Positions 1 through 12,029 of a DNA stretch of 64,000 nucleotides are shown one piece after another. The notes under the pieces are model-generated. The model had not been told where the DNA came from and ran no database searches. It worked only from the letters and a program-made list of their open reading frames with translations. The DNA is taken from assembly GCA_002914845.1 (NCBI GenBank), contig JXTC01000176.1, forward strand, positions 333,368 through 397,367, read 5' to 3'. Numbering within the stretch: the first letter of the stretch is position 1; every line of letters begins with the position of its first letter. Origin of the DNA: Trema orientale (lineage: Eukaryota; Streptophyta; Magnoliopsida; Rosales; Cannabaceae). The translations under genes were made by a program, and so were the position numbers.

Positions 1-198
1 TGAATTAAATTTCTATTGCATTTTCATAATGAAGTACAATTGCTCTTCATTAATTATGTGCCTGGAACAACTAACAAGTATACGATAATAAATAAGAAGC
101 AAATAAGAGATAATAAGAAGCAAAACTATTAAATTGATTGGCAGAGCTAGACATGGGTTAAGTATATAATATACGTAACTGGAAAGCTTAGAAAACTA
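1..198. other. AT-rich flank, no gene seen
   Basis: No coding frame, RNA or repeat boundary was recognised. It ends at the target duplication of the Mutator-like element. Confidence 0.5.
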
Positions 199-207
199 TA
201 ATTATTG

Positions 208-3200
208 GGGAAATTAGTCATTTTGCTATCTCACATTTAGCATCAGTGTAAATTTACCTCCTTATTTTTGACTTTGTATTCAAGTGTGTAAAATCCCGGA
301 TTTTCAAAGGGCAAGGTGGTTTTTTTGTTAATTTTCGAATTCAATATGAGAGAGACTAAATTACAAAAGTTTCAAGAAGTAAGGACTAAACTACAATTTT
401 TGGAGGGACATGATTGAAGGAGTTTTGAAAAATTAGGGGTCAATGTGTAATTCTAGAAAATTACACAGTACCCTACTAGGAGGGCACACGTGGCCCTCAT
501 CACTTTTCCCCCTCATTCTTTCTCTCTTCTACCTTGACCTCCCTTTGCACTCTCCCTCATTTTTGGCCGCCGAAGGAACAAAGAGAGCCGAAGCCACCTC
601 CGGCCATCATCTGGCCAGCCCAAACCCTGGCGAACCTCCGGCGCAACTCCACGATGCCTACGCTGTCGGTCCCGAGCCGCCGGAGTGCTACAGTCATCGG
701 AAAATGCCATTTTGGCAGCGGGGAAATTTTAATTTTCCGGCGCCATTTCGGACTGTTTCAATGCGTGTTCTTGGGCTTGTTGGGTTTGTATCGTCTAGAA
801 GAGTCTCAATGTATATATCTCGTGACTCCATTTTGCCCAGTTTGAAAGTTGTCATTTTTGAGTTATTTCAGCTTGAGTTTGACTTTTTGATCCAACCGTT
901 GGATTGTATTTTTGATATCATTTTTTTAATGTACTTGGAAAATAGAGAAGATTGAGATACATATTGACTATTTTGGTGACCGACACAAAAAACAAAATCG
1001 AACAGCTTAGATTTATCTTATTTTGTATGCCACTGGTCCGGTTTCGGTCCGGACCTGAATTGGACGAATTATATATCTAACCTAGCTATTTTGGATGCTA
1101 GGAATTCAGTGAAGTAGTCTGCTTGTTGATTTGAAGCTTCGTTGAGGAGTTGGTTTTCACAAGTAAACGATCGAAGGTTTAGAATTGGTTCCCGACCCTC
1201 CAAGCAATCGTTCAACGGTACTTTAAGGATCCAATATCGTGGTATCGCTGTTCTAGTAAGGTAAAGATTCAATTACCTCTATTTTATATCGTTTTGACTA
1301 AAATTTACTTTCTACAACATATGATAATAAAAGTGATTTTAGAACTGTTTTGGATATCTGTGATGGAATTAGATTGTATGATATATATTAGATTGCTCTG
1401 GAATTTTTTTGAATGCATGTTATTTTTGGATATATTAAAATAGGGCATGCTACCCATTTTTAACCCATTTTTCTATAAAATTTAATTAAATATTTTATTA
1501 AAAACCAGAGCATCATTTGAACTTAAATTACTTCATAATTATTTCTACATATCATTTCAGAGTACACGTGTCATAGGATCACATATGAGTACTAGGTTAG
1601 CATCATAGGATTTTACAGTGTGGCGCTATGGCCCCACCAACGGTGTAGAGTCCGTGAATTTGCGTAGGATTTTTCTTCTGATTACCTTCTCATCTGGCAG
1701 GCGTAGGTAATGCGGTTGCCCCTCCAGGTTTGGTAGACGACACATGGGTGTCCCCTCCAGGTATGGGCTAAGTGTCAAGCAGGCTGTATGACACACATAG
1801 TGCCAACATCCTATTTTCCATTGATGAGAGGTGGTAAACTCATGAGTATGGGTGGATTTGTGTCATGTGTTAAAGGACTGATTGATTTTTGGATATCATG
1901 TTTATATATATATGTGTACATGCGTATACAGATTATCGGCTTTGGAGATTATTGTATATATATATATGGTTTTGCAAAGGTATTTTGGATTAAACTAATC
2001 ATGCATGAACGTTTTATCACTAAAAAATTTTTTAAATGAGGAAATAGTTTCTCTACTGAGTTTTCGAGCTCACCTTTTCTATTTTCCTCCCCTTCAGGTA
2101 ATTGTTCATTCGAGTTAGTAGTCTCGGTGGGTAGGTAAGTCGCTTGGCTTATGCTTGCGGTCTTATTCCTCTTCAGTTAATCCCTATATCTTGTCCTATT
2201 TTTCTTCACGTCTAACTGTTTAGCCAAGTTTGTTGATATTGCTAAGTGAATGTATGGGGATGTCTTTACTACTTTTGAGGATTTGGTATATAAATAGGAC
2301 ACTATGAATCCTAAGGAGTCTATTTTCAAAATTTTAAGTACTTAGAATTATGGCTAACTCTATAAGTTAAATTTTAGACATTCGGACTCAAGATTTGCGA
2401 AATTTATTTAATCAATGCTGAAGATTAAACAAATTTTTGTACAACTTAACTATGTTTTCTTGAATCTTAATTGGTGTTTCTTTCTTGATAAACTAAAGTA
2501 AATATGAACCTTTTTTTTATATAGAATTTCTAATGACTTGAGGACTAGCTTGAAAAATCTAAGTACTTGGTTTCTTCCGAATTTTTACAAATTATTTATT
2601 TATCTTTATTTATACTTAAAATTACAAAAAGTCACAGCTTTAGATTTCCGGTCGTGACAAAGTGCCCCCTAGATGACAAATTTGTTCTTCATTTATCCCT
2701 TCACTTTTGACTTAATATTCAAGTGTCCCCTACAATGGCAAAGTTGTTCTTCTTTTGCCCCCTCACCTTTGACTTAGCATTCAAATGCTCCTTAAAATAG
2801 TAAAATTGTTATTCTTTTACCCCTCATCTCTAACACCGTTAGAAAATTATTAATGGACAATAGCCAAATAATCATTTTACTTTTTAAATAGCTAATAAAT
2901 ATCTTTTACTGTTTTTTTTTATATTAGATATTTCTAAAGAGTTAGTTTTTATGATTAAATAAATAAAATAAATAAAAAGAAGTAAAAGAAAAATAATTTT
3001 TTTAATGGTTATATATGTTTATGTAAAACAAAAAATAGACAAAATAGAGCAATTTTTGTATCAATTCATTAATGTTGAAATATTTTTAGAAGTTATGTAA
3101 TAAAAAAAAAAGCTGCATATTCTACTTTTCATGTAAGAGGGCAAATTCATGAAATAGTTATTTCATTTTCTAAAAAGTTTTTCGAATATGAAAATATGTA

Positions 3201-3693
3201 TTTTTTTTTTAATACATAACTTCTAAAAATATTTTGACACTAATGAATTAATGCAAAAATTACTCTATTTTGTCTATTTTTTGTTTTACATGTACATATA
3301 TAACTATTAAAAAATTATTTTTTTATCTCTTTTTGTTTATTTTATTTATTTAATCGTAAAACTAGTTCTTTGGAAATGTCTAATATAAAAAAATAGTAAA
3401 AGATATTTAGTAGCTATTTAAAAAGTAAAATAATTATTTAGTTATTGTCCATTAATAATTTTCTAACGATTTTAGAGTTGAGGAGGTAAAAGAACAACAA
3501 TTTTACCATTTTAGGGGGCATGCATTTGAATACTAGGTCAAAGGTAAGGGGGCAAAAAAAGAACAACTTTGCTATTATAGAGGGCACTTGCATATTAAAT
3601 CAAAAGTAAAGGGGCAAAGAAAGAACAAATTTATCATCTAAGGAGCACTTGAATACAAAGTCAAAAGTGAATGTCCAAAATGACTAATTTACC
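208..3693. mobile_element. Mutator-like foldback element (non-autonomous), interrupted by a solo LTR
   Basis: The ends are inverted (GGGAAATTAG at the left; the right end reads GGTAAATTAG on the minus strand). They are flanked by a perfect 9-bp direct repeat TAATTATTG (199-207 and 3694-3702). A 9-bp duplication is the Mutator-superfamily hallmark. After removal of the LTR at 287-2659, the remaining ~1.1 kb is one long imperfect palindrome centred near 3160, with arms of roughly 500 bp. The arms repeat phrases such as 'tttgactttgtattcaag' and 'aaaatagacaaaatagag' in opposite orientation. There is no transposase, so it would have moved in trans. A decayed relative lies at 11690-11930. The superfamily rests on duplication length and foldback form, not on a protein. 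Confidence 0.75.
287..2659. mobile_element. Solo LTR, gypsy-type, 2.37 kb
   Basis: The block starts TGTAAAATCCCGG and ends CCGGTCGTGACA (TG...CA). It is flanked by a perfect 5-bp duplication AAGTG at 282-286 and 2660-2664. It sits inside the palindrome of the Mutator-like element and breaks it cleanly, so it is the younger insertion. No gag or pol is present, so it is a solo LTR left by LTR-LTR recombination. It holds a TATA-like TATATAAATAG at about 2287. The length and the spliced-looking CT-rich segment (490-900) recall Ty3/gypsy LTRs, but without pol the superfamily is inferred. Open frames within it (for example 443-955) are judged incidental. Confidence 0.85.
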
Positions 3694-3702
3694 TAATTAT
3701 TG

Positions 3703-4325
3703 ATCAAAACATATGCTTTTGTCAAACATAGTAGCGTAGGGGTGTATATTCTTCCTAGTCTTTGTTTTTTTAATATTTATTCCTTTTTTCTTGATACGAT
3801 CTTCAATGTTTATAATAAAAGTACTTATCTTACGTCAGCTAATTCTATGACGTAGTAATCTCAGCAAGGTCAGCACAAGCCGCAATAAAAAGTCCAAAGA
3901 ATTATTATCAGTATTAACATGTCTCGTACGTTGGGATCTAATTTCATTCTTAATTAAGGTCACAGTGTATATACTAGATGATTGCCAAAGAACACTCATT
4001 GAGAAGATGACCCTCATTTTAAATGATAGTACTCTCCACAATTGCTTCCTTTGGGCATATACATACTTCTAAAATCTGATTAGAAAAAAAAAAAAGTTGA
4101 ACAAATTGTGTGTTTTGTTAACTTTTAATTTTTTGCTTCTTTATATGCAAGTTTTGCTTTCACATGCATTTATATTCCTCATGTTTATCTATACTTCTCA
4201 AACTTAAAGGAACAAAAAATGCATTAATAATGAATGGTTCTCCTGCGGGAAATCATGAGCGTACATAATAAAATATCGGCTTATTCAAAAATTGATAATC
4301 AGATCGAGTATTTTCCGCAGTATGT
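3703..4325. other. AT-rich intergenic DNA, nothing recognised
   Basis: No gene or bounded repeat was seen between the Mutator-like element and the hAT element. The short minus-strand frame at 3835-4041 has no recognisable domain. Confidence 0.45.
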
Positions 4326-4333
4326 ATTTATAT

Positions 4334-5263
4334 TAGGGGTGTAAATCGGACCGTCCAAGCCCGGCCCAAACCCAAACTTTTGGGTTTGGGCCGGCTCGGG
4401 TTTGGGCTTTCGGGCTCTAAGAAAGTTTCGAGCCGGGTCGGACCGGGTTTAAATTAGTAAAAGTCATGCCCAAAGCCTAGCCCTAAAGGTTTCGGGCTTT
4501 ATGTTCGGGTCGAGTTTAAATTTCGGGCTTTTGGAACCCAAATTAATATACATATATATAAATGTATACATTAGAATAAGGAAATAGTGAAAGAATTTTT
4601 TCTAGTATAATTAGAAAACAATACTTATACTTTAATTTAGAAAAAATCATTCAAAATTATTCAACTCATAAATTTAAGAACCAACAACTTGGAGAATATT
4701 TCTTCGAAATATAAACAAGAAAAGCTGATGAAATATTATTGAAAAACAAATGATAAAATGAAATAATTAGACTTTAAAGACTTCATCCTCTCCATCTTTA
4801 TCATCTTGAATATTGGAATCAGAATCATCTTCTTCTATGAGGAATTCTAAATCGGATATCAAGTCTTGCATTATTTAAAAAAATTAACTATTATTGAAAT
4901 ATTTTAATATCAAATAATTAAAATATTTTTTTGACTATTTATAAGTAATAAGTCACATTTTCACTTAGAATATATAGCATTTTTAAAACTTTGGGTATTA
5001 AATTCGGGCTTTTTTAAAAAAATTATTATATTTTTTGAATTTCGGGCTTTTTGAATCGGGTTTTAGGTTTGGGTTTCAAGCTCGGGCTTCGGGCCGGGTT
5101 TTGGGCTGGGTTCATGTGAAAAGTACTAGGCCCAAGCCCAGCCTTAAGGATAATCGGGTTCGAGCCGGGCTCGGACCATGTCGGATTCGGGCTGAGTTCG
5201 AATCAGGCTTTTTTCGGGCTAACCCATCGAGTTTTGGGCTTTCGGGCTCTTTTTACACCCCTA
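4334..5263. mobile_element. Non-autonomous hAT element, 930 bp
   Basis: The terminal inverted repeats are perfect: TAGGGGTGTAAA at the left and TTTACACCCCTA at the right. An 8-bp duplication ATTTATAT flanks the element (4326-4333 and 5264-5271). The TAGGG-type terminus and 8-bp duplication are hAT (Ac/Ds) features. Both ~250-bp ends are dense in GGGCTTT/CGGGCT/GGCCGG words, a usual subterminal binding-site arrangement for hAT transposase, while the core is AT-rich. The core contains one 34-codon acidic minus-strand frame (4767-4871) rich in D and E. It could be a remnant of a parent element's coding region, but this is not shown. Confidence 0.9.
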
Positions 5264-5271
5264 ATTTATAT

Positions 5272-5680
5272 ATATATATATACACACACTTGAAACAGGC
5301 CTTGCAGCCAAATATTCAGTCATTGCTTAAAATTTGAGCTGGCATGTAGTTGTCCTTGTCCCATATTGGGCCATTGACGGTGTATGTAACATAAGCCAAG
5401 TACTATTGATGTATGAAGATTGAGGACCAAGCTTAACTTTAGTAGAAGGCTGACACTCTAGTTTTAGATGGATTTTCACAATCTGTCTAATTTAAACAAC
5501 AAACTACATATTTGAGAATATAAACGACTTGCATGTCATTGATTAGTCAAAAGATAATTTGATCAAGACTGGAAAACACAAAAAATGGTTGCAGAGTCCT
5601 CTATTGAAGGCAATGGATGATGCTCTAGTTATATACATGGAATTTACTCGAATACAAGCACAAACAGGAGGGAAATTAGA
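5272..5680. other. Intergenic DNA, no gene seen
   Basis: It starts with a short (TA)n run after the hAT element. Nothing else was recognised. Confidence 0.4.
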
Positions 5681-5684
5681 CAAT

Positions 5685-6400
5685 ACATAAACGACAAGAA
5701 ACATTTCTGATGAAAATGCTGTAGTTTACATATCACACTAAACGACTTCTCGTTCTATTCCCAACGCATAAAACTTCAAGTCAATTAAACAATGAACTAG
5801 ATGTCGTTTATACTATTTTCTTAAAACTAAACGTCGTTCATAAAATTGAAAAAAGGAAATTGTCACGTCGATCGTTTTTAAGTCAACCAACAGCGGACTT
5901 CATACGGGAGGAAATATTCAATTATACAGCTTTCCGTCTTGCAAGATGGAAGAGCTTATACTAAAAAAATCAACATGACATTAGCGACATGATTTTTTTT
6001 TTTTTTTTTTTTAATTTTAAGTGGAGCTTAACTAATGACCACCACTTACTACAAATTAAAGGAAAATGACACACACACACACTACCAAGGTTTGAACCCT
6101 TGACCCCTCCAAACACACAAACACACAACCCTCAAACTTTGGACCAACTGAGCTAACCCCAGTTGGCAACATTAGCGACATGTTTTTATGTTTAAGGTCA
6201 GCAAGATTAAACAGTAAACGACATGTTTTATTTTAAAGGCAGCAAACTTTTATAGAAAACGACATATTTTACAGTAAGCGACATGTCGTTTTTCTGAGTA
6301 CGACAAACGTCATGTATTTTTGCTGGGAACGACATAGTGCCTTTGAAAGTGTATAGAAACGGATGTTTATGAAAACAACAAACGACATGTTGTTACTTGC
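5685..6400. repeat. Cluster of CGACATG / ACGTCGTTT motifs (possible CACTA subterminal region)
   Basis: About a dozen CpG-containing words of the form AAACGACATGT, TGTCGTTT or ACGTCGTT occur in both orientations, for example at about 5690, 5754, 5805, 5831, 6214, 6259, 6279, 6303, 6331 and 6386. One copy at 6279 is a near palindrome (CGACATGTCG). Dense short motifs in both orientations are typical of subterminal regions of plant CACTA transposons. Neither CACTA termini nor a 3-bp duplication was found, so the assignment is tentative. A SINE was inserted within the cluster. Confidence 0.4.
5992..6168 (-). mobile_element. tRNA-derived SINE, family A, copy 1
   Basis: Read on the minus strand, the element has a tRNA-like head with an A box (TAGCTCAGTTGG) and a B box (GGGTTCAAACC). 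A (GT)n stretch and a body follow, ending in poly(A), seen as poly(T) at 5993-6012 on the plus strand. A perfect 14-bp duplication, acattagcgacatg, flanks it (5978-5991 and 6169-6182). A nearly identical copy is at 38319-38485, which suggests fairly recent activity. Confidence 0.93.
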
Positions 6401-6459
6401 CATATAAAACCATGTACACGAAGTTTAAATTTGCCACTTCTCATGGATCTGGAATCGAG

Positions 6460-6483
6460 GCCCTTTTTTTTTTCCCGAGAAGG
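6460..6483 (-). mobile_element. Tail-only retroposon scar
   Basis: A 24-bp block made of a T10 run plus CCCGAGAAGG lies between 12-bp direct repeats (6448-6459 and 6484-6495, 11 of 12 identical). It looks like insertion of an almost completely 5'-truncated SINE or LINE on the minus strand. Confidence 0.55.
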
Positions 6484-6619
6484 TCTGGAACCGAGTTTGA
6501 ACTCTGATGCTAAAATAAGTTTATTAATATTCCAGATTTACGAACAAGATAATTACTATTTTAATTTCAATTTTCAAACAAACTAGACTGCAATCATACA
6601 TGATAAACCTGTTGCTTAC

Positions 6620-7110
6620 ATGGACGGAGCCACCTTGGGCCCAACGGGGCGTACGCCCCTTCGACTTTTTGAAATTTTATTTTTCACTCTATTATTTCTT
6701 GAAATATTCAATTATATCCCTCATTTGATCCCTTAAATTTTGATAATTTAGAATTTGCCCACATATCTCATTAAAACCTTTAGTAATACCCCTCATTTGC
6801 CGCATTGAATTTTATAATTTTTAAACCTTACTTATATTATTTTTAAATACTTAATTTTTTCTGCACTTTTCAGTTTTATGAATAATTTTTCTTTTAACCT
6901 CACTTTAAAAGATACTTTTAATTATATGTTGATCCATATTGATTATGTATATTTCAAAATTACTATTTTAATATCACCCTAATTATATTACTCAATTATA
7001 AGTTCATTTGACGAAATTGAAAAAAAAATATATATTAAGAGCAAAAAAGAGGAAAAATAAATAAATTTAGCATTAGATTTGTCCCTTAAAAATTTTTCTG
7101 GCTCCACTGA
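6620..7110. repeat. Probable decayed TE fragment with GGAGCC-type ends
   Basis: The segment opens with ggacggagccacc followed by a GC-rich stretch and closes with ggctccact, giving a short inverted repeat around an AT-rich core with no coding frame. No target duplication was seen, so the class stays open. Confidence 0.35.
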
Positions 7111-7405
7111 TTGGATACTAACACAAGTAACGTATATACTTCAGTTACTAAAGGTAAGTACACAAGCTAGTTTAGACTTAATCTGAAGTACTGGAAAATG
7201 ATACGTTATATATATTTTATTATATGAGATCACAAAGCTAGTAGCTAAGTACATAACAAACATCTCCCGCAAAATCTCAAGACACACTTTTTTTTTTTTG
7301 GGTTGCACATAGTTTGTATTATTATTTCATATCTTGTGGAACCAAATCACTACTTATTATTGGAGATGAACTTTAGATAGATCACTAATCAAGCCCATAA
7401 CCTCA

Positions 7406-10260
7406 TTACAGGCCATAAACATGTGGCGGAAGCCGAGGCTCAGCAACTACAACAAGGGGAACCTTTTTGGGTGTTGAAAGCCCAAAAATCTCGTCCATGT
7501 CCAAATCCTCCTTCTTCATGCTCCCTGGCAACTTCCACGTGAATCCATGCAAGAGGTTAGCCAAACTGGACTGAATCACCTTCAGTCCAAGACTATATCC
7601 GGGGCACATCCGCCTACCCGACCCGAATGGCAAGAGCTCAAAGTCTTGGCCTTTGACATCTATTGGCTTCCCAATGAACCTGTCAGGGTCAAACTCGTTG
7701 GGGTGGTCCCACAGACTAGGGTCCCTCCCGATAGTCCATACGTTGACAAGGACCCTTGTGTCCTTTGGAATGTCGTAGCCTGCCACCTGGCAATCCTCGC
7801 GGGAAAATCTTGGCACCAACATGGGGGCCACCGGGTGCAGTCTCATGGTCTCTTTAACAATTGCATCAACATAGGGCAAGTTAACTATGTCCTTCTCTTC
7901 AACCCATCTCTCTCTTCCTATCACTCTGTCTAATTCTTCGGTTGCCTTAATGAAAATCTCTGGCTTCTTTAGGAGCTCTGAGATTGCCCACTCCACGGTC
8001 ACGGCCGAGCTCTCTGTTCCACCGGCTATAAGGTCCTGAAATATATGTTATGTGTTTGTATAATCAATAATAAGCTTAGGAATTTTTTTTTATTTTAATA
8101 AATAACTAGATATCCTTTTTTGTTCCCTACAATTAAGATATTTAAGTATATGAATGTGATATTCAAGTAGTATAGTAAGTAATTACATGATTGAATTCAT
8201 TCGTTTTCGCTTCGCTTCATTTTTTTTTTTCTTTTAAAAATTTTGGTGAGACACTTTCAGTTGATTTATAATGGTGATTTGAATAAATGGAGATTTTTTA
8301 GGGTGGTTGTAATTTGTCTCGTATCATGGTCCGCGTCGGGTACGCGGGTGTTAGTACTAATATAAAATAGTCATGACCGTCTATGATTACTGTCAAAAAA
8401 TGGAGACAGGATGGAAAGCCATAAGGGAAAACGACAAGACATTGGTTGTTAAAGTGAAATGACTCGATGAGAGGATTATGAGGAATCTTTCGTAACTATA
8501 TACCCAGAAAAAAAAAAAGAAAAGAAATAATATCTCTTTGTAGGACCAATCATATTTACAGGTGTGGCGAGGGGCGACCCACATTTGTGGGTTATTTTTG
8601 TCTTGGTCACTTCTTTTGCCCAGTATCAATAAATTTAAAGAAGATAAAAAATTGGGAAAAAGTTTAAAAGGACAGACACCATAGACTTGTTACTAAAATT
8701 GCTACTTTAAAAGGTCCATTTTTCCAATTTCCTCACGACTATATAGTAAAATGCTCTCTATGATTTGAAACCTCCTTATTGCGGTTAAAATGATCTCCTT
8801 ACGTATAGTTATAAGACTCTTGTCTAACAACTCAAGTCAACCCGATGCTTACGTTGGCTTGAGTCTCCTGGACTTCATATATGTAGTTACATAAAACTCC
8901 CCGAACTGAGGATTTTTTTTTTTTTAGGAATCGCCAAACTGAAGATTTTGTTATAATTATTATTATTATTTTTTCATAAGGAAGTTGTTAAAAATAAACC
9001 CAAGCTAAATAGACAAATCAAGCCCCGGACCACGTCAGCCCTACGTAATTGCTGGAGTGGGGTACCAACCAAGATACAGTTTAAGGGTACATTGACAATA
9101 AATTTGATTGAATTCCAAGTTGGAAATATTCTAATTAGCAAACAAGAGTACAACTATGAATAATTAAAAAAAAAATGAAAGTCATTTCAAGACAAAATAT
9201 AATATTTTAAGGACATAATTTTAGATTAGTATTCTTTCTAAAGCTAATAATATTTATCTAATATTAATGATACTATGAATGATCCTAAAAAGGTCATTTT
9301 GAAAAAAAAATAAATAAAAAAATAAAAAAACCGTGGTTATAAGAAAAGTCATTTACGTACCTGGGTAAAGGCCTTAACACCGTGTCTTTCAAGCTTAACC
9401 TCAAGGTTTGGATCCTCAGCGAGCTGTAAAAGCACGTCAACCATATCTTTGGCCACATAATCCTTCACTCCCTTTCTCCTCTCGTTGTGTTCATCCAAAA
9501 CATGTTCCAAAAACCTATCGAACTTTTTGCTCAGAGCTTTCATTCTCTTGATATACCCTTGAAGATCCAAGAAATCGATCCAAGGTATCGAGTCCCCTAT
9601 GTTGAGTACCCCACTCAGCAAGAAGAGCTCGTCAAGCATTTTCTTGAACTCATCCGGCGAAACGACGGCGTTTTCAGACTCGTCCGTGTACTTCTTCCCT
9701 AGCACCATTCGGCTTATCACGTTGAGACTCACCGTAGAGAGGTGGTCCTTTAACAAGATGGGATCCTCTGCTGACGCGTACAGGCCTTTAAGCAAGGCTG
9801 TCATCTCTTCTCTCCTTATGTACTCGTACGAGTCTAGTCTTCTGGCGCTGAAGAGCTCCATGAGGCACATTTTCCGGGCCTGGCGCCAGTATGGGCCGTA
9901 AGAGGACCATGTTATGTTCGAGTAGTTGTAGGTTGTGTACTTTCCGGCGGCTATTTTGGGCCGGGAGGCGAAGGTGACGTCTTGGGTTTTGAGGAAAATC
10001 TTGGCCATCTCCACGGAGGAGCCCACCACAACCGGGGCCGACCCGAACCGGAGGTAGATGATGGGCCCGTACTTTTGGGAGAGGTCATGGATGGAGCGGT
10101 GGGGTAGTGAGCCTATTAGGTTTAGGTTTCCTATTATGGGCCAGGGTTTTGGGCCGGGTGGTAGTTTGAATTTCCGGCGGCGGAGGCGGCGGGAGAGGAG
10201 GAGGAGGGCCACCGTAGCGAGCCACATGGCGGCGTATGAAACCCAAGTTGGGCCTTCCAT
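7406..10260 (-). CDS. CYP92A: Cytochrome P450, CYP92A type (CYP71 clan), two exons
   Basis: Exon 1 is 10260-9361, the intron is 9360-8036 (gt-ag, 1325 bp) and exon 2 is 8035-7406, giving 509 residues, the usual P450 length. The protein has an N-terminal membrane anchor (about 7-23), an Arg/Lys cluster and the PPGP hinge (34-37). The I-helix motif AGGTES is at 304-309, ExxR (ETMR) at 362-365, PDRF at 417-420 and the heme loop PFGSGRRMCPG with ligand Cys444. P450s of this type sit on the ER facing the cytosol and use NADPH-cytochrome P450 reductase to hydroxylate small molecules. The CYP92A assignment is from remembered family sequence; the substrate cannot be read from the gene. The AGGTES motif differs from the common AGTDT and seems usual for this subfamily. 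The start has a good context (aaaATGG). The intron sits at the position typical of CYP71-clan genes. The gene looks intact. Confidence 0.93.
8917..8933 (-). mobile_element. Tail-only retroposon scar in the P450 intron
   Basis: A short T run plus AGGAATCG lies between two 16-bp direct repeats (8901-8916 and 8934-8949, 14 of 16 identical). This is read as an old, nearly tail-only retroposon insertion on the minus strand. Confidence 0.5.
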
Positions 10261-10367
10261 TTTGGGCAGTAGGGGGTTGGTGTGTGCGTATGTGTGGTGG
10301 AGCTTGTGGTAGTGGAAGTTGTGAAGTGGTGGAAGTAGTGATGGTTACGGGAAAGGAGTGAGGTGAA

Positions 10368-10376
10368 TATTTATAG
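10368..10376 (-). promoter_or_regulatory. Likely TATA box of the P450 gene
   Basis: CTATAAATA on the minus strand lies about 108 bp upstream of the P450 ATG, a normal distance for a plant core promoter plus 5'UTR. Confidence 0.6.
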
Positions 10377-10420
10377 AGTTTTAAGTGGTGGGAAACAAGC
10401 AAGCAAAGACTTAGGTCCAT

Positions 10421-11689
10421 TCAATTCTGAATAATTTTTAGTGGCGTTTTTTGTTGAGTATTTTATTAATAATAAAGAATAGACACTGTTTTAAGATTAG
10501 TGATTGATTTGCTTTTTGGTGGAAATTGTCCGTTGTGTCATAATGGTAATGGATTTATGAAAAAGATTAACATAATTTCGAGGAGAGTGGTGAGAACAGT
10601 ACTGAGAAGCATTTGTAAGTTTTCCACATGCACTAGTGACTAATGATAACGTTAATACCAAATGTAATAAAAAAAATTTTCTTGACCCTTGACGGGAAAA
10701 ATATGGTGCATTTTTATATTTCTTAGTGTTCCCTAGTCACATTTTTTCCTTTGAGACTTTTTTTTTTTTTTGGTCTCTACTTTTTTCTCAATTTAAAGTG
10801 ATTTTTCTACTTTCACAGAGGAACAAGCATTTCCAAGCAATGGGCAGTTTGGTAGCTAGCCCAATTATAGTTCTTTGAAGTGGTCTTGTTTTTCTGTCCT
10901 GCGATTCTTTGAAGTGGCCTTTTTAAAAGGAGTATATATATTCCAGGAAACCCGGTGAAAAAATACGAACTACCATAGAGCCGATATTAATTAATTCCCC
11001 TGCATTTTCTTAGTTGGTATCAAGAAATTTAGGTGTGAACTGCCTCTGGCTCTAACCATGGTCCATGCATGAGAAATCACCTGGAAAGGGCAATAAATTG
11101 AGTTAAGGGTTCCACATGCTTTGTTTATATAACTTGACTTGACTTTGAGTCAATGCAGCCGGTGGCTGGCTGAGAGCCTTTTAGACTATCTTTTAGTAAA
11201 GAAAACACCAGGGTCCACTAAAACAATAAAGTATATATATATATATATATATATTATTGCACCCCCTTACAATTTTCTGTTGTTTATTCTATAGTCTTTT
11301 AATAAGCATAAATCATAATGGAAGTGCCATTAATTTCGTAGAAGGCTGCTTGCTAGATAGATACATGGGCACTCTCGTGAAAAGCCGTTTCTTGATTGAT
11401 TGTGTGTAGTGTACTGAAAAATTTGACTAGTAACCCTTGCATGTATCTTTCAGCCGTTAAATATAATGACCATATAAAGGATCCAAGTTGAATTGGATCC
11501 AACGATCTATAACACTTCTCTTTCCTTATTAACCAAAATAGTATGAGACTCGTACAGTTTGGTACCGTGGGAACACCGTGCGCATTTGTAGGCAAATAGT
11601 AATGGCATGATAAGGATCGCTTGATGAATGAAGCATGAATACTCATGGAGAGATGTTTAAATTTGAATTTTCTTACTTTCCGTTGAAAT
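10421..11689. other. Upstream region of the P450 gene, no further gene seen
   Basis: AT-rich intergenic DNA with homopolymer runs and a (TA)n microsatellite at 11232-11254. The minus-strand frame at 11353-11646 has no recognisable domain. Confidence 0.5.
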
Positions 11690-11930
11690 TATTCAATAGT
11701 CATTTTGCCTCATGTTTTTTTATCCTAATTGATCTTTCACTTTTGACTTTATATTTAAGTGTCATGGCAACATGATTCTTCTTTTGTCCACTAACACTTG
11801 TACCGTTAGAAGAACCATTAGTGAGCAATGATTAGGAAATAATTTTATCTTTTAGAGTCTTTTGGATATGAAATTATACATATTTTGGGACATTAATTCT
11901 AAAATTAGTAAGAATATTTCTTAAGATTTC
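11690..11930. repeat. Decayed relative of the Mutator-like element at 208-3693
   Basis: Phrases such as agtcattttgc, tttgactttatattt, accgttagaa and ttttatcttttagagtc follow the order seen in the left arm of the 0.2-3.7 kb element, with many substitutions. No end duplication is visible. Confidence 0.55.
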
Positions 11931-12029
11931 GTTCACAGTAATAGAATGAAACCATACGTCATAGGCAAAAACTAGTAGTCCCACACCCACCAATTTGAAA
12001 TTTGTTCTACCAAAAACGAAGCAAGCCTC

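Noticed and set aside
443-955. 170-codon frame near the left end
   Set aside because: It lies wholly inside the solo LTR and reads as CT-rich leader; no domain.
10058-10312. Frames opposite P450 exon 1 (10058-10312 plus; 10085-10420 minus in another frame)
   Set aside because: Shadows of the P450 N-terminal coding sequence.
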